From Alphaproteobacteria bacterium (lineage in GTDB: Bacteria; Pseudomonadota; Alphaproteobacteria; Micavibrionales; Micavibrionaceae): DNA of 48,506 nucleotides. Location: contig RZZS01000011.1 of the NCBI GenBank assembly GCA_009929775.1, positions 1 to 48,506 of the forward strand. The letters run 5' to 3'. The notes under the pieces are model-generated. The model was not told where the DNA came from. It saw only the letters and a list, made by a program, of their open reading frames with translations, and did not search any database. The translations under genes and the position numbers were made by a program. This document shows, piece by piece, positions 32,264-44,037 of the stretch (positions are counted from its first letter, which is position 1; every line of letters begins with the position of its first letter).

Positions 32264-34381
32264 CTAGCGCGCAAACACCATTATTGCGAACAGAACAATG
32301 ATGATCCCACCTAGAATACCGGAAAAAAGCGCAGCGACCTGATGCCCCGTACTCCTCCCAAACTCCCCGCTTTCCGCCAGCTTCCTCGCCAGCTTTTCTT
32401 TTTCAGCCCTGAGGTCTTTGTATTCGATCATCGCATTGCGGAACGCCCGGAAATCCTGAGGAAACAGAGCCCCCTCATCAATCGTATTGGCGATCTTCGA
32501 AAGATCGCCCTGATCCTTCAGCCTGTCGATCTTCTGCCGGAGGGACTGGCGCAACTCACGATCGTGAAAACGTTCGTAAACCGGATCAAGGGAGCTGGCG
32601 AGTGCCCTGGCGATGCTTGGGAATTTTTCCATACGCGAGCGAATCTGGATGGTCGCAAGGGTCTTGAGTTCTCCAAGAACCTGCCTGTACCGTTCTTCCG
32701 CGTTTATTTCAACCAGATACGGGTCGATGTTCTTCCGGTCCTTCACCGACAGGAAAGCAGCGACGTGCCGGTCGAGAAAGCGGACAGGCGCGTCTCCTTT
32801 GGAACAAATATCCTCGAACGCGTACATTATGTCTTCCGGCGTTCTTACATAGTAGTTTTCGAGCTTCTCGCTAAGACACGGACATTCGGCGTGCAGAATG
32901 TAGACACTGCGCTCTATGCCATGACCGATGTTCTTCAGCTTGACGAACGCCCGGGCCGTTTCATAGCGGCTAACGATTGCGCCGTAATCGATGCTTCCGC
33001 CTTTTTGCGAGTCAAGCCAGTTGATGATCGTCTGATCGCTTATCATGTCAACAAACGGCTGTAAGTCTCTCTTTTTTCTGATAGCCTCTGCCAGCATATT
33101 GCCAACGCCGTCGGGACGCATATGCATTCCCTTCAACCGGATCGGCGCATCCGGATCGAGGAGGATTGATAGTCGACAGACAAGACGATCACGGTAACCG
33201 GGACCGCGCCCGAGTTCCTCGGCCGAACTTACCGCCATTTCAATCAGTTCATCAGCGTCCTTGATTTCGAGAGAGCGGGCCAGCCACTGCTCCAGAGTCC
33301 CGCTCTCTACAAGCTCGACGGCCTCCGCGACATTTTCCTCAAGGTCCATCGCCAAAATTGCCGGCTGTGAATACCGCCGCCCGTGGAAGCTGATCGGCCG
33401 GGCCGCCTTGTGCCGCTTGGTCGTCTGCTTCGGACTGAGGCGCTGGCCGTCAAGCCAGGTTTCAACCTCGTCGATCGACCAGCGAAGGACCGCGTCATCG
33501 ACAAGCAGGCCGCGCAGCAATTCGAGGATAGCACCGGTAAAGCGATCCTTTCCGGTAATCGCCGCGTAGCTGCCATTCTCGACTTTCTGTTTGATGATCT
33601 CCTTTTCGGTGAGCCCCTCCAGCGGGTCGTGGTGACGCAGCAAAACCGCCAGCGTAACACCGAAGGCGTACATGTCATCGGCTCTGGTGCCCAGCCCCCG
33701 GGCGAGTGGATCGGCCATCGCCCGTTCGACCGGCTCGTAGAGAGCCGTTTGCCAGAAGGAAGGCGGTCCGGCAAGGCACTCCCCAAGAATAATCCGTTCC
33801 GGCGCGTTACGGCTGGCTGAAAACAGGTTTTGCGGACAAATCGCACCGTGCACGAAATCCTTGTCGCGGAAATCCCGCAAGACCGACACGAGCGGCTTCA
33901 CAACCGCTTCCATAACGATCTCGGGCTTCCAGCCGATCGCCTGCCGGTCTCCCGCTTTCAGTATGGCCTTGCCGGGACAGCTCTCATAGATCAGAACGTA
34001 GCGCTGCTGCCGCGCGGGGGTCCAGTCGACGACTCCCGATGCCGCCAGCCGTACGAGAGCCGGATTGTTAAACGCCGAAAAGATCGATCCCGCATTTGCC
34101 CGCGGAATGAAATTCCGTTCGCACACAAGCGCGAAGTACAATCCCGCGAACTTCCCGCTCCCCACAGCCTCGTATGCCTTCACCGGTCCCGAATCGAAAT
34201 GCGGAAGTCTGCGCCCGCAGCGAATCTGGATAAATTCATTGAAAGCAACGACCGCGTTTCCGCCCGACGACGCCGTTTCGTCGTCCTTCCGGACGTCCCC
34301 GACGCTTTGCCCGGCCACCTCATCCGGCGGCGGTGAAGGCTCGACCGGCACCCCGGTATCTTCACGTTCGGTTTCACTCAT
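32264..34381 (-). CDS. membrane-anchored protein-kinase-like protein, probably a pseudokinase
   Basis: A 705-aa protein. Residues about 50-310 have a protein-kinase layout: VHGAICPQNLF (177-187) in place of the catalytic HRDxKxxN loop, IILGECLAGPP in place of DFG, YEPVERA like the APE/PPE region, and GTRADDMYAFGVTLAVLL (231-248) matching subdomain IX. The catalytic Asp of HRD is Ala180, the usual Lys is Cys182, and the DFG Asp is not kept; no VAIK-type lysine is evident. It is therefore likely inactive as a kinase. Residues 330-660 are helical and unlike any domain I know; residues about 682-704 (SGILGGIIIVLFAIMVFAR) form a C-terminal anchor. It is cytoplasmic and tethered to the membrane. 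Confidence 0.75.
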   Translation of the reverse strand: MSETEREDTGVPVEPSPPPDEVAGQSVGDVRKDDETASSGGNAVVAFNEFIQIRCGRRLPHFDSGPVKAYEAVGSGKFAGLYFALVCERNFIPRANAGSIFSAFNNPALVRLAASGVVDWTPARQQRYVLIYESCPGKAILKAGDRQAIGWKPEIVMEAVVKPLVSVLRDFRDKDFVHGAICPQNLFSASRNAPERIILGECLAGPPSFWQTALYEPVERAMADPLARGLGTRADDMYAFGVTLAVLLRHHDPLEGLTEKEIIKQKVENGSYAAITGKDRFTGAILELLRGLLVDDAVLRWSIDEVETWLDGQRLSPKQTTKRHKAARPISFHGRRYSQPAILAMDLEENVAEAVELVESGTLEQWLARSLEIKDADELIEMAVSSAEELGRGPGYRDRLVCRLSILLDPDAPIRLKGMHMRPDGVGNMLAEAIRKKRDLQPFVDMISDQTIINWLDSQKGGSIDYGAIVSRYETARAFVKLKNIGHGIERSVYILHAECPCLSEKLENYYVRTPEDIMYAFEDICSKGDAPVRFLDRHVAAFLSVKDRKNIDPYLVEINAEERYRQVLGELKTLATIQIRSRMEKFPSIARALASSLDPVYERFHDRELRQSLRQKIDRLKDQGDLSKIANTIDEGALFPQDFRAFRNAMIEYKDLRAEKEKLARKLAESGEFGRSTGHQVAALFSGILGGIIIVLFAIMVFAR

Positions 34382-34489
34382 TCGTCGGGGCTCTTGCGAT
34401 TGTACCGGAAAGCGACAGGGGAACAGCGTCCGGCCGACGGAACGTCGACCCGTCCGCCAATGATAATCGCGAATTCATAAAATGTAAAA

Positions 34490-35782
<1,293 letters not shown>

Positions 35783-36871
35783 TTATTCGTTCTCCTTCCC
35801 GAACTCGCGCACAACAACCGCGCCGCTTTCCTGCATCTCTCGAATTTCGGCCCACGACACGGACGCGTCGACCCGCCGGATTTCCCGCCGCGCAACCGGC
35901 GGCAGCACCCGCCGCAAGGTATCCATATAAAGAGTGAATCCGGTCGCCGTCTCGCCGCCCCCGGCAAATTCGTAGCGCCCCCCGCGTCCCAGCTCGCCGC
36001 GCACTTTCTCCGAAAACAACGCAAAGGCATAACCTGTATGGTAATCGAACCCCCTTCGCTCGACCGGATCGACCGTCACGCAGACGTCGTCCATACCAAG
36101 CTCGCCCAGCGCCCGCCTGACACGGTCGGCGATCGTCGAAAGGGCGCTCACGTAACCCCGCACCGCCTCGGGAAGGTCGATTTTCGCCAAACGCTCCAGA
36201 GCCCTGTCCATCGGCCCCGTCGCCTCCAGAAGCGCCTCGAGAACGACCGCCGCCGGAGCGCCGTGCTGCTTCAGAAAATCCCGGTCCCGGCGCTCAAGCG
36301 CCTCATCGAACGCGCGCGCATCCTCCGCCCCGACCGCATACATGCCGTATATCTTTCCGACCAGCGGCGGCAGGGCCAGGTCGATCGTCAGACCGCGAAT
36401 GCCGAGCCGATGCAACCCGGAAATCGCAAGAACCGCGACCTCGATATCCGCCTCCATGTCGGCGCTTCCGATCAACTCACAGCCGACTTTAAGGAATTCC
36501 CGCTCCGAACGAAGCTGCGTACCCTTGACGCGAAGGACCTCCACCGCATAGGCAAGGCGCAAAGGACGGGGCTCGCTCGCCAGCCGGGATCGGGCGATGC
36601 GCGTGATCTGGGGCGTCGCGTCCGAACGCAGGGCCATCATCTTGCGGGAAAGCGGATCCATAAGCCGAAACGTCTCGCTTGCAACCGCCTGCCCCGGACC
36701 GGGCGCGAACAGGCACTCCTCGAACTCGGCAAGCGGCGGCTTCACGCGCTGATAGCCGAACGATTCGAACGTGCCGACGAGCGAATGAATGGCCTCCGCT
36801 TCCGCCGCCGCCTCGGGGGGAAGCAGGTCAACCAGACCGCTGGGCAGGAGTGCTGAGCTGTTATCTTGCAT
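35783..36871 (-). CDS. hisZ: HisZ, regulatory subunit of ATP phosphoribosyltransferase
   Basis: A class-II aminoacyl-tRNA-synthetase-like protein that pairs with the short form of HisG to start histidine synthesis. It has 362 aa. Landmarks: LPSGLVDLLPPEAAAEAEAI, FGYQRVKPPLAEFEE, RLMDPLSRKMMALRSDATPQ (motif 2-like) and RGFDYHTGYAFALF. The tRNA anticodon-binding domain of HisS is absent, as expected for HisZ. hisG is not in the window. It is directly upstream of purA and co-transcribed. Confidence 0.93.
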   Translation of the reverse strand: MQDNSSALLPSGLVDLLPPEAAAEAEAIHSLVGTFESFGYQRVKPPLAEFEECLFAPGPGQAVASETFRLMDPLSRKMMALRSDATPQITRIARSRLASEPRPLRLAYAVEVLRVKGTQLRSEREFLKVGCELIGSADMEADIEVAVLAISGLHRLGIRGLTIDLALPPLVGKIYGMYAVGAEDARAFDEALERRDRDFLKQHGAPAAVVLEALLEATGPMDRALERLAKIDLPEAVRGYVSALSTIADRVRRALGELGMDDVCVTVDPVERRGFDYHTGYAFALFSEKVRGELGRGGRYEFAGGGETATGFTLYMDTLRRVLPPVARREIRRVDASVSWAEIREMQESGAVVVREFGKENE

Positions 36872-37013
36872 GTCGGCTTAGTTCTGCCCTTTGACGCCGA
36901 TCAAATCAAGAAAAACCCGCGATCACACGGGGATCGCCTGAAAACAGATCCGCGGTCAGTGTGGTATGAATTATGTGATGCATTCCAACGGCTCGTCATC
37001 CCGACGCGACCTG

Positions 37014-37042
37014 TCCGCCGAAGCCCGAAGGGCGCAGGCGGA
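37014..37042. repeat. nested hairpin, REP-like
   Basis: TCCGCC (37014-37019) and GGCGGA (37037-37042) enclose GCCC (37023-37026) and GGGC (37030-37033): two stacked stems with 3-base internal gaps and a GAA loop. Confidence 0.5.
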
Positions 37043-37201
37043 AGCGGAGGGCTTCATACGGTGGATAGCGGCAAGATTCGTCGCATTCGCTCGGAATGAA
37101 ATAGTTGCTTCTCATCAGTATCTTATAAACACTCGCAGAAAAAGTGTGCGCCCCCGGCGGTGTGCAAGTATGGATTATCCTCGGCCGTGGCGCATAGACC
37201 G

Positions 37202-37271
37202 GGGACAGTTACTTTTCCACACGGACAGGCCGTGCAAGCCTCCGTCCTGTCAGGGGAAAAGTAACTGTCCC
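37202..37271. repeat. inverted-repeat element, copy 2 (GGGACAGTT ends)
   Basis: GGGACAGTTACTTTTCC (37202-37218) and its exact complement at 37255-37271 form a perfect 17-bp terminal inverted repeat around a 36-bp centre with some inner pairing (GGACAGG / CCTGTC). Total 70 bp, the same length class and ends as 20759-20826. Confidence 0.75.
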
Positions 37272-37317
37272 TGGAACGCACTGGGGAGGACGGGTTCTTA
37301 TCTGTGAGACAAGCGGG

Positions 37318-38673
37318 TCAGGTCTGCCGGGAGGTCACGGCGTCGCAGATGTCGCCGACCACGCGCTCGACGAGGTCGGGGTTGTCGCCCTCCGCCATGA
37401 CGCGGATGACCGGCTCCGTCCCCGAGGCGCGCACCAGTATGCGCCCGGATTTGCCAAGGCGCTCCTCGCCGCTCCGGATCGCCTTTCTGACCGTCTCGTC
37501 CTCAAGCGGTTGTCCGCTGGAAAATCGAACGTTTCTGAGAATTTGAGGCAGGGGCGTGAAAAGGTTCAACGTCTCGCTTGCCGCGCCGCCCTTGCGCCGC
37601 AGAATATCGAGAATCTGGATGGCAGCCAGCAGCCCGTCCCCGGTCGTTCCGTAGTCGGACAGAACAATATGCCCGGACTGTTCCCCGCCAAGCCGGTAAC
37701 CGTCCTCCCGCATTTTCTCGACCACGTAGCGGTCGCCGACGGGCGTACGCACGAGCCCGACCCCCCGCCCTTCAAGGAAAAGCTCCAGCCCGAGATTCGA
37801 CATCACCGTGGCCACCAGCGCGCCGCCAGCCAGAGCATCGGTTTCTTTCATATGGAGAGCCAGAAGCGCCATTAATTGGTCGCCATCGATCCGCTGCCCC
37901 TTTTCATCGACCATGATGAGCCGATCCGCATCGCCATCAAGGGCGATACCGACATCGGCGCCGTGTTCGACGACAGACTCCTGAAGCAACGCCGTATCCG
38001 TCGCCCCGCAGCAATCATTGATGTTCCGCCCGTTCGGCGAGACGCCGATGGAGACGACGTCCGCCTCAAGCTCCCATAGAATCGCGGGCGCGACTTTGTA
38101 AGCCGCGCCATGCGCGCAATCGACAACGACCTTGAGCCCGCTTAGTGAATCGCCGCGAGGCAGGATGCGCTTGATGTATTCGATGTATCGCCCGCTCGCA
38201 TCGTCGAGACGGCTCGCGCGCCCCAGATCGGCCGGCAGAGGCAAACCGTCGTCGAAACCACGATCGATGGTCTTTTCGATCTCAAGCTCGACCTCATCCG
38301 GAAGCTTGTAACCGTCCGGCCCGAAGAGCTTGATTCCGTTGTCCTGAAACGGGTTGTGCGAAGCGGAAATCATGACGCCGACATCCGCGCGCATCGAACG
38401 CGTCAGAATGGCGATCGCCGGGGTCGGAATAGGCCCGACAAGCACCACGTCCATCCCCATCGAAACGAATCCGGACGCCATGGCCTGCTCGATCATGTAA
38501 CCGGACAGGCGCGTATCTTTTCCGATAACCACGCGGTTCTGATGCTGGCCGTTATCCTCGCGCCGAAGCACTTTCGCGGTCGCCATGGCGGTTTTGAGGG
38601 CCATTTCGGCCGTCATGGGAAACGTGTTCGCCTGGCCGCGAATGCCGTCCGTTCCAAAGTATTTGCGAGTCAT
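37318..38673 (-). CDS. glmM: GlmM, phosphoglucosamine mutase
   Basis: Converts glucosamine-6-phosphate to glucosamine-1-phosphate for peptidoglycan and LPS. It has 451 aa from the ATG at 38673 ([13 protein letters not shown]); a longer reading is not conserved. Motifs: [16 protein letters not shown] (phospho-serine, Ser105), [14 protein letters not shown] (metal site), [10 protein letters not shown] (sugar site), [14 protein letters not shown] (phosphate site). It lies 43 bp after the amylosucrase-like gene on the same strand, a place where ftsH would usually be the direct neighbour. Confidence 0.97.
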   Translation of the reverse strand: MTRKYFGTDGIRGQANTFPMTAEMALKTAMATAKVLRREDNGQHQNRVVIGKDTRLSGYMIEQAMASGFVSMGMDVVLVGPIPTPAIAILTRSMRADVGVMISASHNPFQDNGIKLFGPDGYKLPDEVELEIEKTIDRGFDDGLPLPADLGRASRLDDASGRYIEYIKRILPRGDSLSGLKVVVDCAHGAAYKVAPAILWELEADVVSIGVSPNGRNINDCCGATDTALLQESVVEHGADVGIALDGDADRLIMVDEKGQRIDGDQLMALLALHMKETDALAGGALVATVMSNLGLELFLEGRGVGLVRTPVGDRYVVEKMREDGYRLGGEQSGHIVLSDYGTTGDGLLAAIQILDILRRKGGAASETLNLFTPLPQILRNVRFSSGQPLEDETVRKAIRSGEERLGKSGRILVRASGTEPVIRVMAEGDNPDLVERVVGDICDAVTSRQT

Positions 38674-38716
38674 ACTCCCGTCCCCGTAGCTTCTCCGGCC
38701 CTGTTTCACCCGACGA

Positions 38717-40744
38717 TCAGGACGTCGAATGCTGGCCGAGAAGAACCATGAACCGGCATGGCTCGATCGTCAATGGAGAAGCGAGATCGACGACGCGCCC
38801 CGAAACCAGATCCGCGAGCGTGCTGCCCATACCGAAAAGCTCGATACCGCCCGCCGGAAGCTCGACGTCATAGTCAGCGAAATTCGCCAGCATCACGAGA
38901 CTGTGCGTCTTTTCACGGCGCCGGTAGCCGAAGACATGCTCGCTCCCCGTATCGACGATCTCGGTCGTCGACCGCGCGAAAACCGGATTTCTCTGCCGGA
39001 GCTGGATCAGATGGAGAAGCCCCTGATAGACGCGCCCTTCCACCGTCGTCGGATCGAATCGCCGCTCCGCCTTTCCTGCATCAAAACCGATGCGGTGCGC
39101 CCATCTCGTATCCTCCGCCTTTCCAGGACATTCCCTGAAAGCGTGGTCGTTCAGCGTTCCGATCTCGTCGCCGAGATAAAACTGGGGCATCCCGCCGATG
39201 GTCAGCAAAATACCGTGCAAGAGCAGGATGCGCCGGATCGCGATGTCGATTTCCCGCTCGTCGCCCGCCTCGACACCCTTCTCCAGACCGCATAGCGACG
39301 CGGTCGTCCCGGAAACCCGGCAATCGCCGGTCGCCGGATTGTCCTGAAACGGCAAACCGCGAGCGAAACTGCCCTCAAAGCGATTCGTATAGAAATCCGA
39401 GAGGAAACGGCGGTGGTCCTTCGGATTGACGCCGATGTCGCGCGCGTCCTGATCGGAAAAAGCCCAGCCGATATCGTCATGGCAACGAATGTAATTCAGC
39501 CACGAACAATTCTCGGCAATACGGGGCCGCTTTTTCAGGGCGTGGCTGAGAAGACCGACCTTGCGGGTGGCCAGCGCTTCCCACAGCAACGCCATCAGTT
39601 CCGGATTGTACGACAGGTGACATTCGCGCTCGCTGACATATTTCAAGACATCGTCCGGATGGACGATCGCCTCGGACAGAAAAATGAGCGAGGGCGCGGC
39701 GATCCGGGCGATCGCGTTGAACGCGCGGATGATCGTGTGCGCTTCGCCCAGATTCTGGCACGACGTGCCCATACGCTTCCACAGGAACGCCACGGCGTCC
39801 AGACGCAGGACATCGACACCCTGATTGGCAAGAAAGAGCATTTCCCCGGTCATGGCCCGGAACACGTCCGGATTTTCGTAGTTCAGATCCCACTGGTAGG
39901 AGTGGAACGTCGTCCAGACCCACTTGCCCATGCTCTCGTCAAACGTGAATGCGCCCGCATGCTCGTCCGGAAAAATCTCCGGCAACGTCCTTTCAAAGGC
40001 ATCCGGCATCGCCCGGTCGGGATACATCCGGTAGAACGCCTGATAGTGCGGATCCCCGGCCCGCGCCATTTTCGCCCATTCGTGCTCGCTGGATGTGTGA
40101 TTGAACACGAAGTCAAGGGCGAGTGAAATGTTGTGATTCCGCAGACGCGAGGCAAGATCCGACAGATCCTCCATCGTCCCGAACCGGGAATCGACCTCCC
40201 GGTAACTGCTGACCGCATACCCCCCGTCGTTCTTGTCCGGCGGGCTTGCGAACAGCGGCATTAGGTGGAGGTAGGTGATCCCCATCTCGGTCAGGTACGG
40301 AATGCGCGCGCTCAAGCCCTTCAGATTTCCGGCGAACAGGTCGGCGTAACACGTCGCGCCGATCATCCGGTGGGACCGGTACCAGTAAGGGTAAACCGTT
40401 CTGGAAGCGTCCATGGCTTTCAATTCGCCCGGCCTTTTCAGCCACATTTCCGTAGCTGTAACCAGAATCTCTTCCACGTGCCGGGCGAAGTCCTTCCTCC
40501 TCCCGTAAAGTTTGTGAAGAAGGGTGATGAGGTCAGGGACATGCCGCTCAAGGCGCCTGCGATGGTCCGACCAGGTTTCCTGACTGCAGGCACCCTGAAA
40601 ACGGATATCGAGCGCGGCGAGCAGAGATTCGGTGGAAACCTTCGGCTTGCGGGCGCTTTTATTGATCTTCATTTTCGACAGACGTTGTTTCGCTTCAGCC
40701 GACGTCGCAGCGGCTTGCGTGTGAGCCTGCGCCAGTGTTTTCAT
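38717..40744 (-). CDS. amylosucrase-type glycoside hydrolase family 13 enzyme
   Basis: Enzymes of this type (GH13_4) split sucrose and transfer glucose to an alpha-1,4-glucan, or hydrolyse sucrose. It has 675 aa with no signal peptide, so it is cytoplasmic. Motifs in order: [16 protein letters not shown] (region I), [15 protein letters not shown] (nucleophile Asp), [14 protein letters not shown] (acid/base Glu), [13 protein letters not shown] (third catalytic Asp). The long helical N-domain (about 40-120) is typical of amylosucrases. The start at 40744 has GAGG 6 bp upstream. Sucrose hydrolase or sucrose phosphorylase-like activity is an alternative. Its place inside a cell-division/envelope block is unusual. 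Confidence 0.88.
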   Translation of the reverse strand: MKTLAQAHTQAAATSAEAKQRLSKMKINKSARKPKVSTESLLAALDIRFQGACSQETWSDHRRRLERHVPDLITLLHKLYGRRKDFARHVEEILVTATEMWLKRPGELKAMDASRTVYPYWYRSHRMIGATCYADLFAGNLKGLSARIPYLTEMGITYLHLMPLFASPPDKNDGGYAVSSYREVDSRFGTMEDLSDLASRLRNHNISLALDFVFNHTSSEHEWAKMARAGDPHYQAFYRMYPDRAMPDAFERTLPEIFPDEHAGAFTFDESMGKWVWTTFHSYQWDLNYENPDVFRAMTGEMLFLANQGVDVLRLDAVAFLWKRMGTSCQNLGEAHTIIRAFNAIARIAAPSLIFLSEAIVHPDDVLKYVSERECHLSYNPELMALLWEALATRKVGLLSHALKKRPRIAENCSWLNYIRCHDDIGWAFSDQDARDIGVNPKDHRRFLSDFYTNRFEGSFARGLPFQDNPATGDCRVSGTTASLCGLEKGVEAGDEREIDIAIRRILLLHGILLTIGGMPQFYLGDEIGTLNDHAFRECPGKAEDTRWAHRIGFDAGKAERRFDPTTVEGRVYQGLLHLIQLRQRNPVFARSTTEIVDTGSEHVFGYRRREKTHSLVMLANFADYDVELPAGGIELFGMGSTLADLVSGRVVDLASPLTIEPCRFMVLLGQHSTS

Positions 40745-40910
40745 AGTAACCTCACCCGGTCCGCATGGTTACCCGTCCTGCGGTCCAGCGGGCCTCGTCA
40801 ACCGCGGAGAGTCGTTGAAATAATATGACTCGAGAGCATGGAGAGCAATAACTTCCATGCCATCCGGCAAGAGCCTGTGGAAATTTTATTTCGGTTTAAC
40901 GATTACGGAC

Positions 40911-42836
40911 TTACGCGCCCTGCGGCACTTCCCCGCCCGGCCCCTTCAAGCCACCGCCAGTCGGGACGGATGTACGGGGACCGCTATCCTCTTCGCCATC
41001 GCCTGGCTCATCGCGAATGATCCTCTCTCCACGCAGCAGTGCCTTGATCTCGTCGCCTGAAAGCAGTTCGTATTCGAGGAGCGCTCTCGCGAGCTTGTGG
41101 AGTTCGTCCAAATGATCGGTAAGGATTTTCCGCGCCCGGGCATAGCCAGCCTCGACGATTTCCCGGATTTCCGCATCGACCAACGCCGCAGTCGAATCAG
41201 ACAGGTTCTTGGATTGCGCCACCGAATGGCCGAGGAACACCTCTTCCTGATCGTGGCCGTAATGCAAGGGCCCAAGTTTTTCGCTCATCCCCCACTCGGT
41301 CACCATGCGCCGTGCCATGTCAGTTGCCATCTTGATGTCGCTCGACGCGCCGGTCGTGACACGCTCCGGCCCGAAGATCAGTTCCTCCGCAATCCGCCCG
41401 CCCATGGCAACCGCGAGGTCGGCCCTGAGCTTGGCGACAGAGACCGAAACCCGGTCCCCTTCCGGCAGCCGCATGACCATGCCAAGCGCCCGACCGCGCG
41501 GAATGATCGTCGCTTTGTGAATGGGGTCGGAATCGGGCTCGTGCAGGGCGACGATCGCGTGCCCTGCCTCGTGATAGGCGGTAAGCTTCTTTTCCTCGTC
41601 GGACATGACCATCGAGCGGCGCTCTGCACCCATCATGACCTTGTCCTTCGCGTCCTCAAGTTCTTCCATGCCGACGACACGCTTGCCGCGCCGCGCCGCC
41701 AGAAGCGCCGCCTCGTTGACAAGGTTCGCGAGATCGGCGCCCGAAAAGCCGGGCGTGCCGCGAGCCACTACCGACGGGTTAACTCCCTGGGAAACCGGAA
41801 CCTTCTTGAGGTGCACCTTCAGAATGCGCTCGCGCCCCTTAACATCGGGAAGCGGCACAACGACCTGCCGGTCAAACCGGCCCGGACGCAACAACGCCGG
41901 ATCGAGGACGTCGGGACGGTTGGTCGCAGCGACAATAATAATACCCTCGTTCGCCTCGAACCCGTCCATCTCAACGAGCAGCTGGTTCAGGGTCTGTTCG
42001 CGTTCGTCGTTCCCACCGCCGAGGCCCGCGCCCCGATGACGTCCAACCGCGTCGATTTCGTCGATGAAAACGATGCAGGGCGCGTTCTTTTTGGCCTGTT
42101 CGAACATGTCTCGCACGCGGCTCGCGCCGACACCAACGAACATTTCGACGAAGTCGGAGCCTGAAATCGTGAAAAACGGTACATTTGCCTCACCCGCAAC
42201 CGCACGCGCGATCAGGGTTTTGCCGGTCCCGGGAGGACCGACGAGAAGTGCCCCCTTCGGAATTTTGCCGCCGAGACGCTGGAATTTCTGGGGGTCCTTT
42301 AGAAACTCCACCACTTCCTCGAGCTCGGCCTTCGCCTCGTCGACGCCGGCAACATCCTCGAAAGTCACGCGACCATGCTTCTCGGTCAACAAGCGCGCGC
42401 GGCTCTTGCCAAAGCCCATCGCCCCGCCCCCGTTACGGCCCTGCATCTGGCGCATGAAGAAAATCCACACGCCGATCAGCAACAACATCGGAAACCACGA
42501 AAGGAAAATGCCGAGCGCCGAAATCTCGTTCGGATCCACCGCCTCGACCTGTATCCGCACTCCGGAGCCGTCGAGCCGCTCCACGACATTCTCATTGGGC
42601 GGAACAAGGGTCATGAAAGTTTCGCCGCTCTGGGCGTAGTGGCCCGTAAGCTGGTCGCCCTTGAGCGTGATATTGGAAATCCGACCGTTCTTCGCGTCCG
42701 CCATGAAATCCGTATAGGCGATTGTTTCGGTCCGGGCCTGCTGGGTTTTCTGCGCGCCCTGAAAAACGTTAAAGACAAAGGCCAGCATCAGGGCAATCGC
42801 CAGCCAGAAAACCAGATTACGTCCAAAACCGTTCAC
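40911..42836 (-). CDS. ftsH: FtsH, ATP-dependent membrane zinc metalloprotease
   Basis: Degrades misassembled membrane proteins and some regulators (LpxC, sigma-32 in relatives). The 641-aa reading starts at a GTG (42836) with GGAAGGG before it and directly gives the conserved [17 protein letters not shown] membrane anchor. Second membrane segment at about 105-122. AAA domain: [14 protein letters not shown] (Walker A), [12 protein letters not shown] (Walker B), [17 protein letters not shown] (SRH). Protease: [11 protein letters not shown] (zinc HExxH). Pro/Gly-rich tail. It lies 157 bp after tilS. Confidence 0.97.
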   Translation of the reverse strand: MNGFGRNLVFWLAIALMLAFVFNVFQGAQKTQQARTETIAYTDFMADAKNGRISNITLKGDQLTGHYAQSGETFMTLVPPNENVVERLDGSGVRIQVEAVDPNEISALGIFLSWFPMLLLIGVWIFFMRQMQGRNGGGAMGFGKSRARLLTEKHGRVTFEDVAGVDEAKAELEEVVEFLKDPQKFQRLGGKIPKGALLVGPPGTGKTLIARAVAGEANVPFFTISGSDFVEMFVGVGASRVRDMFEQAKKNAPCIVFIDEIDAVGRHRGAGLGGGNDEREQTLNQLLVEMDGFEANEGIIIVAATNRPDVLDPALLRPGRFDRQVVVPLPDVKGRERILKVHLKKVPVSQGVNPSVVARGTPGFSGADLANLVNEAALLAARRGKRVVGMEELEDAKDKVMMGAERRSMVMSDEEKKLTAYHEAGHAIVALHEPDSDPIHKATIIPRGRALGMVMRLPEGDRVSVSVAKLRADLAVAMGGRIAEELIFGPERVTTGASSDIKMATDMARRMVTEWGMSEKLGPLHYGHDQEEVFLGHSVAQSKNLSDSTAALVDAEIREIVEAGYARARKILTDHLDELHKLARALLEYELLSGDEIKALLRGERIIRDEPGDGEEDSGPRTSVPTGGGLKGPGGEVPQGA

Positions 42837-42993
42837 GGTGAGAACCCTTCCAAAGAGACAAAATTTCAGTTCGTCAGTGCAATAATATAGGACGTGCGCC
42901 CCGTTTGACACTTTTTCGGAGAACAAAAGTGAAAAAGACCCAAAAACTCTCGCTTATGGGTATTTATCAGCCGACCCGGTTAATATCGCACAC

Positions 42994-44007
42994 TCAAGAC
43001 TCCTTCTCCACGCGCAATTCGTCTTTTCGCGAGGAGACCGAAAAGACCAGACCGCCCAGGGTACGCCTGCGGAACGGCGCATCGGAGAAGGCCTGCGCGA
43101 CGAGCGGTTCGAGCCTCTCAAGCCTCGGCGGATAATCCTTCCCCGGACGCAGCGCATCGACGACCATGCGCACGACCCGCAACCGGATTTCAGCAGGATG
43201 GCTTGCAAGAACGGCAAGCCGCAGCGTACAGGATTCGCCGCCCCGCTCGGCAAGCGCGTCACGAAAGGCGCGCTCTGCATAATAGTCCAGCGCCTCGCGG
43301 GCCATGCCCAGACGACGGGCCGTCACAGCGAGCCGCGCATCCGTAAGCCCTTCCATATCAAGGAGTTGCCTGATATTTCGCAAGCGCGGACGCAGATAGG
43401 CTGCATTTTCGTTACTGGGGTCCAATACGAAAGGGATATTGTTTCTTTTACAAAAAGATAGAAGCGCATTCTTATCTTCCCCGAGAAGGGGGCGGACAAG
43501 CGACACGCCGTTCCAGTCCTGAATCGCCCGCATCCCGCACAACCCGTCCAGGCCGCTTCCCTTTGCAAGACGCGCAAGCAAAGTTTCGGCCTGATCGCCA
43601 CGATGGTGAGCGAGGAACACATGCGAAAGCCCCTTCTCCATGGCCTTTTCACGCAACAATCCGAGCCGCGCAAGCCGCGCCTGCTCCATTATTCGCGCTG
43701 AGGGCTTCTCGCCGACCCAGCGCACGGTCTCGTGAGAAACGCACGGCCAACCGGCCAGCCAGCGGCTAACGACTGCCGCTTCATCGGCCGAACCCGGACG
43801 AAGCCCATGATCGATCGTAATGGCGTGAACCGCGCCGCCCGCTTTGTTCATGAAGCGCGAAAGCAGACCCGTTAGGGCCATACTGTCAGGACCGCCCGAA
43901 ACGCCGACAATGCACGCTCCCTGCCCCTGAAGACCGAACTCGGCCATAAAGGTCTCGAAACGATCATGAAGTTCATCGGTCTGATCGCCAGTCGTCACTT
44001 CCTGCAC
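42994..44007 (-). CDS. tilS: TilS, tRNA(Ile)-lysidine synthetase
   Basis: Attaches lysine to C34 of tRNA-Ile(CAU). It has 337 aa. PP-loop signature VGVSGGPDSMALTGLL near residue 33, followed by the DHGLRPGSADEA motif and VFLAHHRGDQAETLLARL. The C-terminal substrate domain is short, as in many alphaproteobacteria. The start codon at 44007 is GTG; an internal ATG (MAEFGLQG) is an alternative. It lies 30 bp downstream of cpoB on the same strand. Confidence 0.94.
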   Translation of the reverse strand: MQEVTTGDQTDELHDRFETFMAEFGLQGQGACIVGVSGGPDSMALTGLLSRFMNKAGGAVHAITIDHGLRPGSADEAAVVSRWLAGWPCVSHETVRWVGEKPSARIMEQARLARLGLLREKAMEKGLSHVFLAHHRGDQAETLLARLAKGSGLDGLCGMRAIQDWNGVSLVRPLLGEDKNALLSFCKRNNIPFVLDPSNENAAYLRPRLRNIRQLLDMEGLTDARLAVTARRLGMAREALDYYAERAFRDALAERGGESCTLRLAVLASHPAEIRLRVVRMVVDALRPGKDYPPRLERLEPLVAQAFSDAPFRRRTLGGLVFSVSSRKDELRVEKES

Positions 44008-44037
44008 TCCGGGTTCGAAGGTGCGAAGCAGAACGCC

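Larger units (their letters stand above)
36872..37317. other. 446-bp intergenic region with two structured repeats
   Basis: Between glmM and hisZ. It contains a nested hairpin (37014-37042) and inverted-repeat element copy 2 (37202-37271), listed separately. A 113-aa plus-strand frame (36966-37307) spans both repeats and is not a credible gene. Confidence 0.6.

Noticed and set aside
36966..37307. 113-aa plus-strand frame
   Set aside because: It runs through a hairpin and an inverted-repeat element, has no ribosome site and no recognisable protein features.
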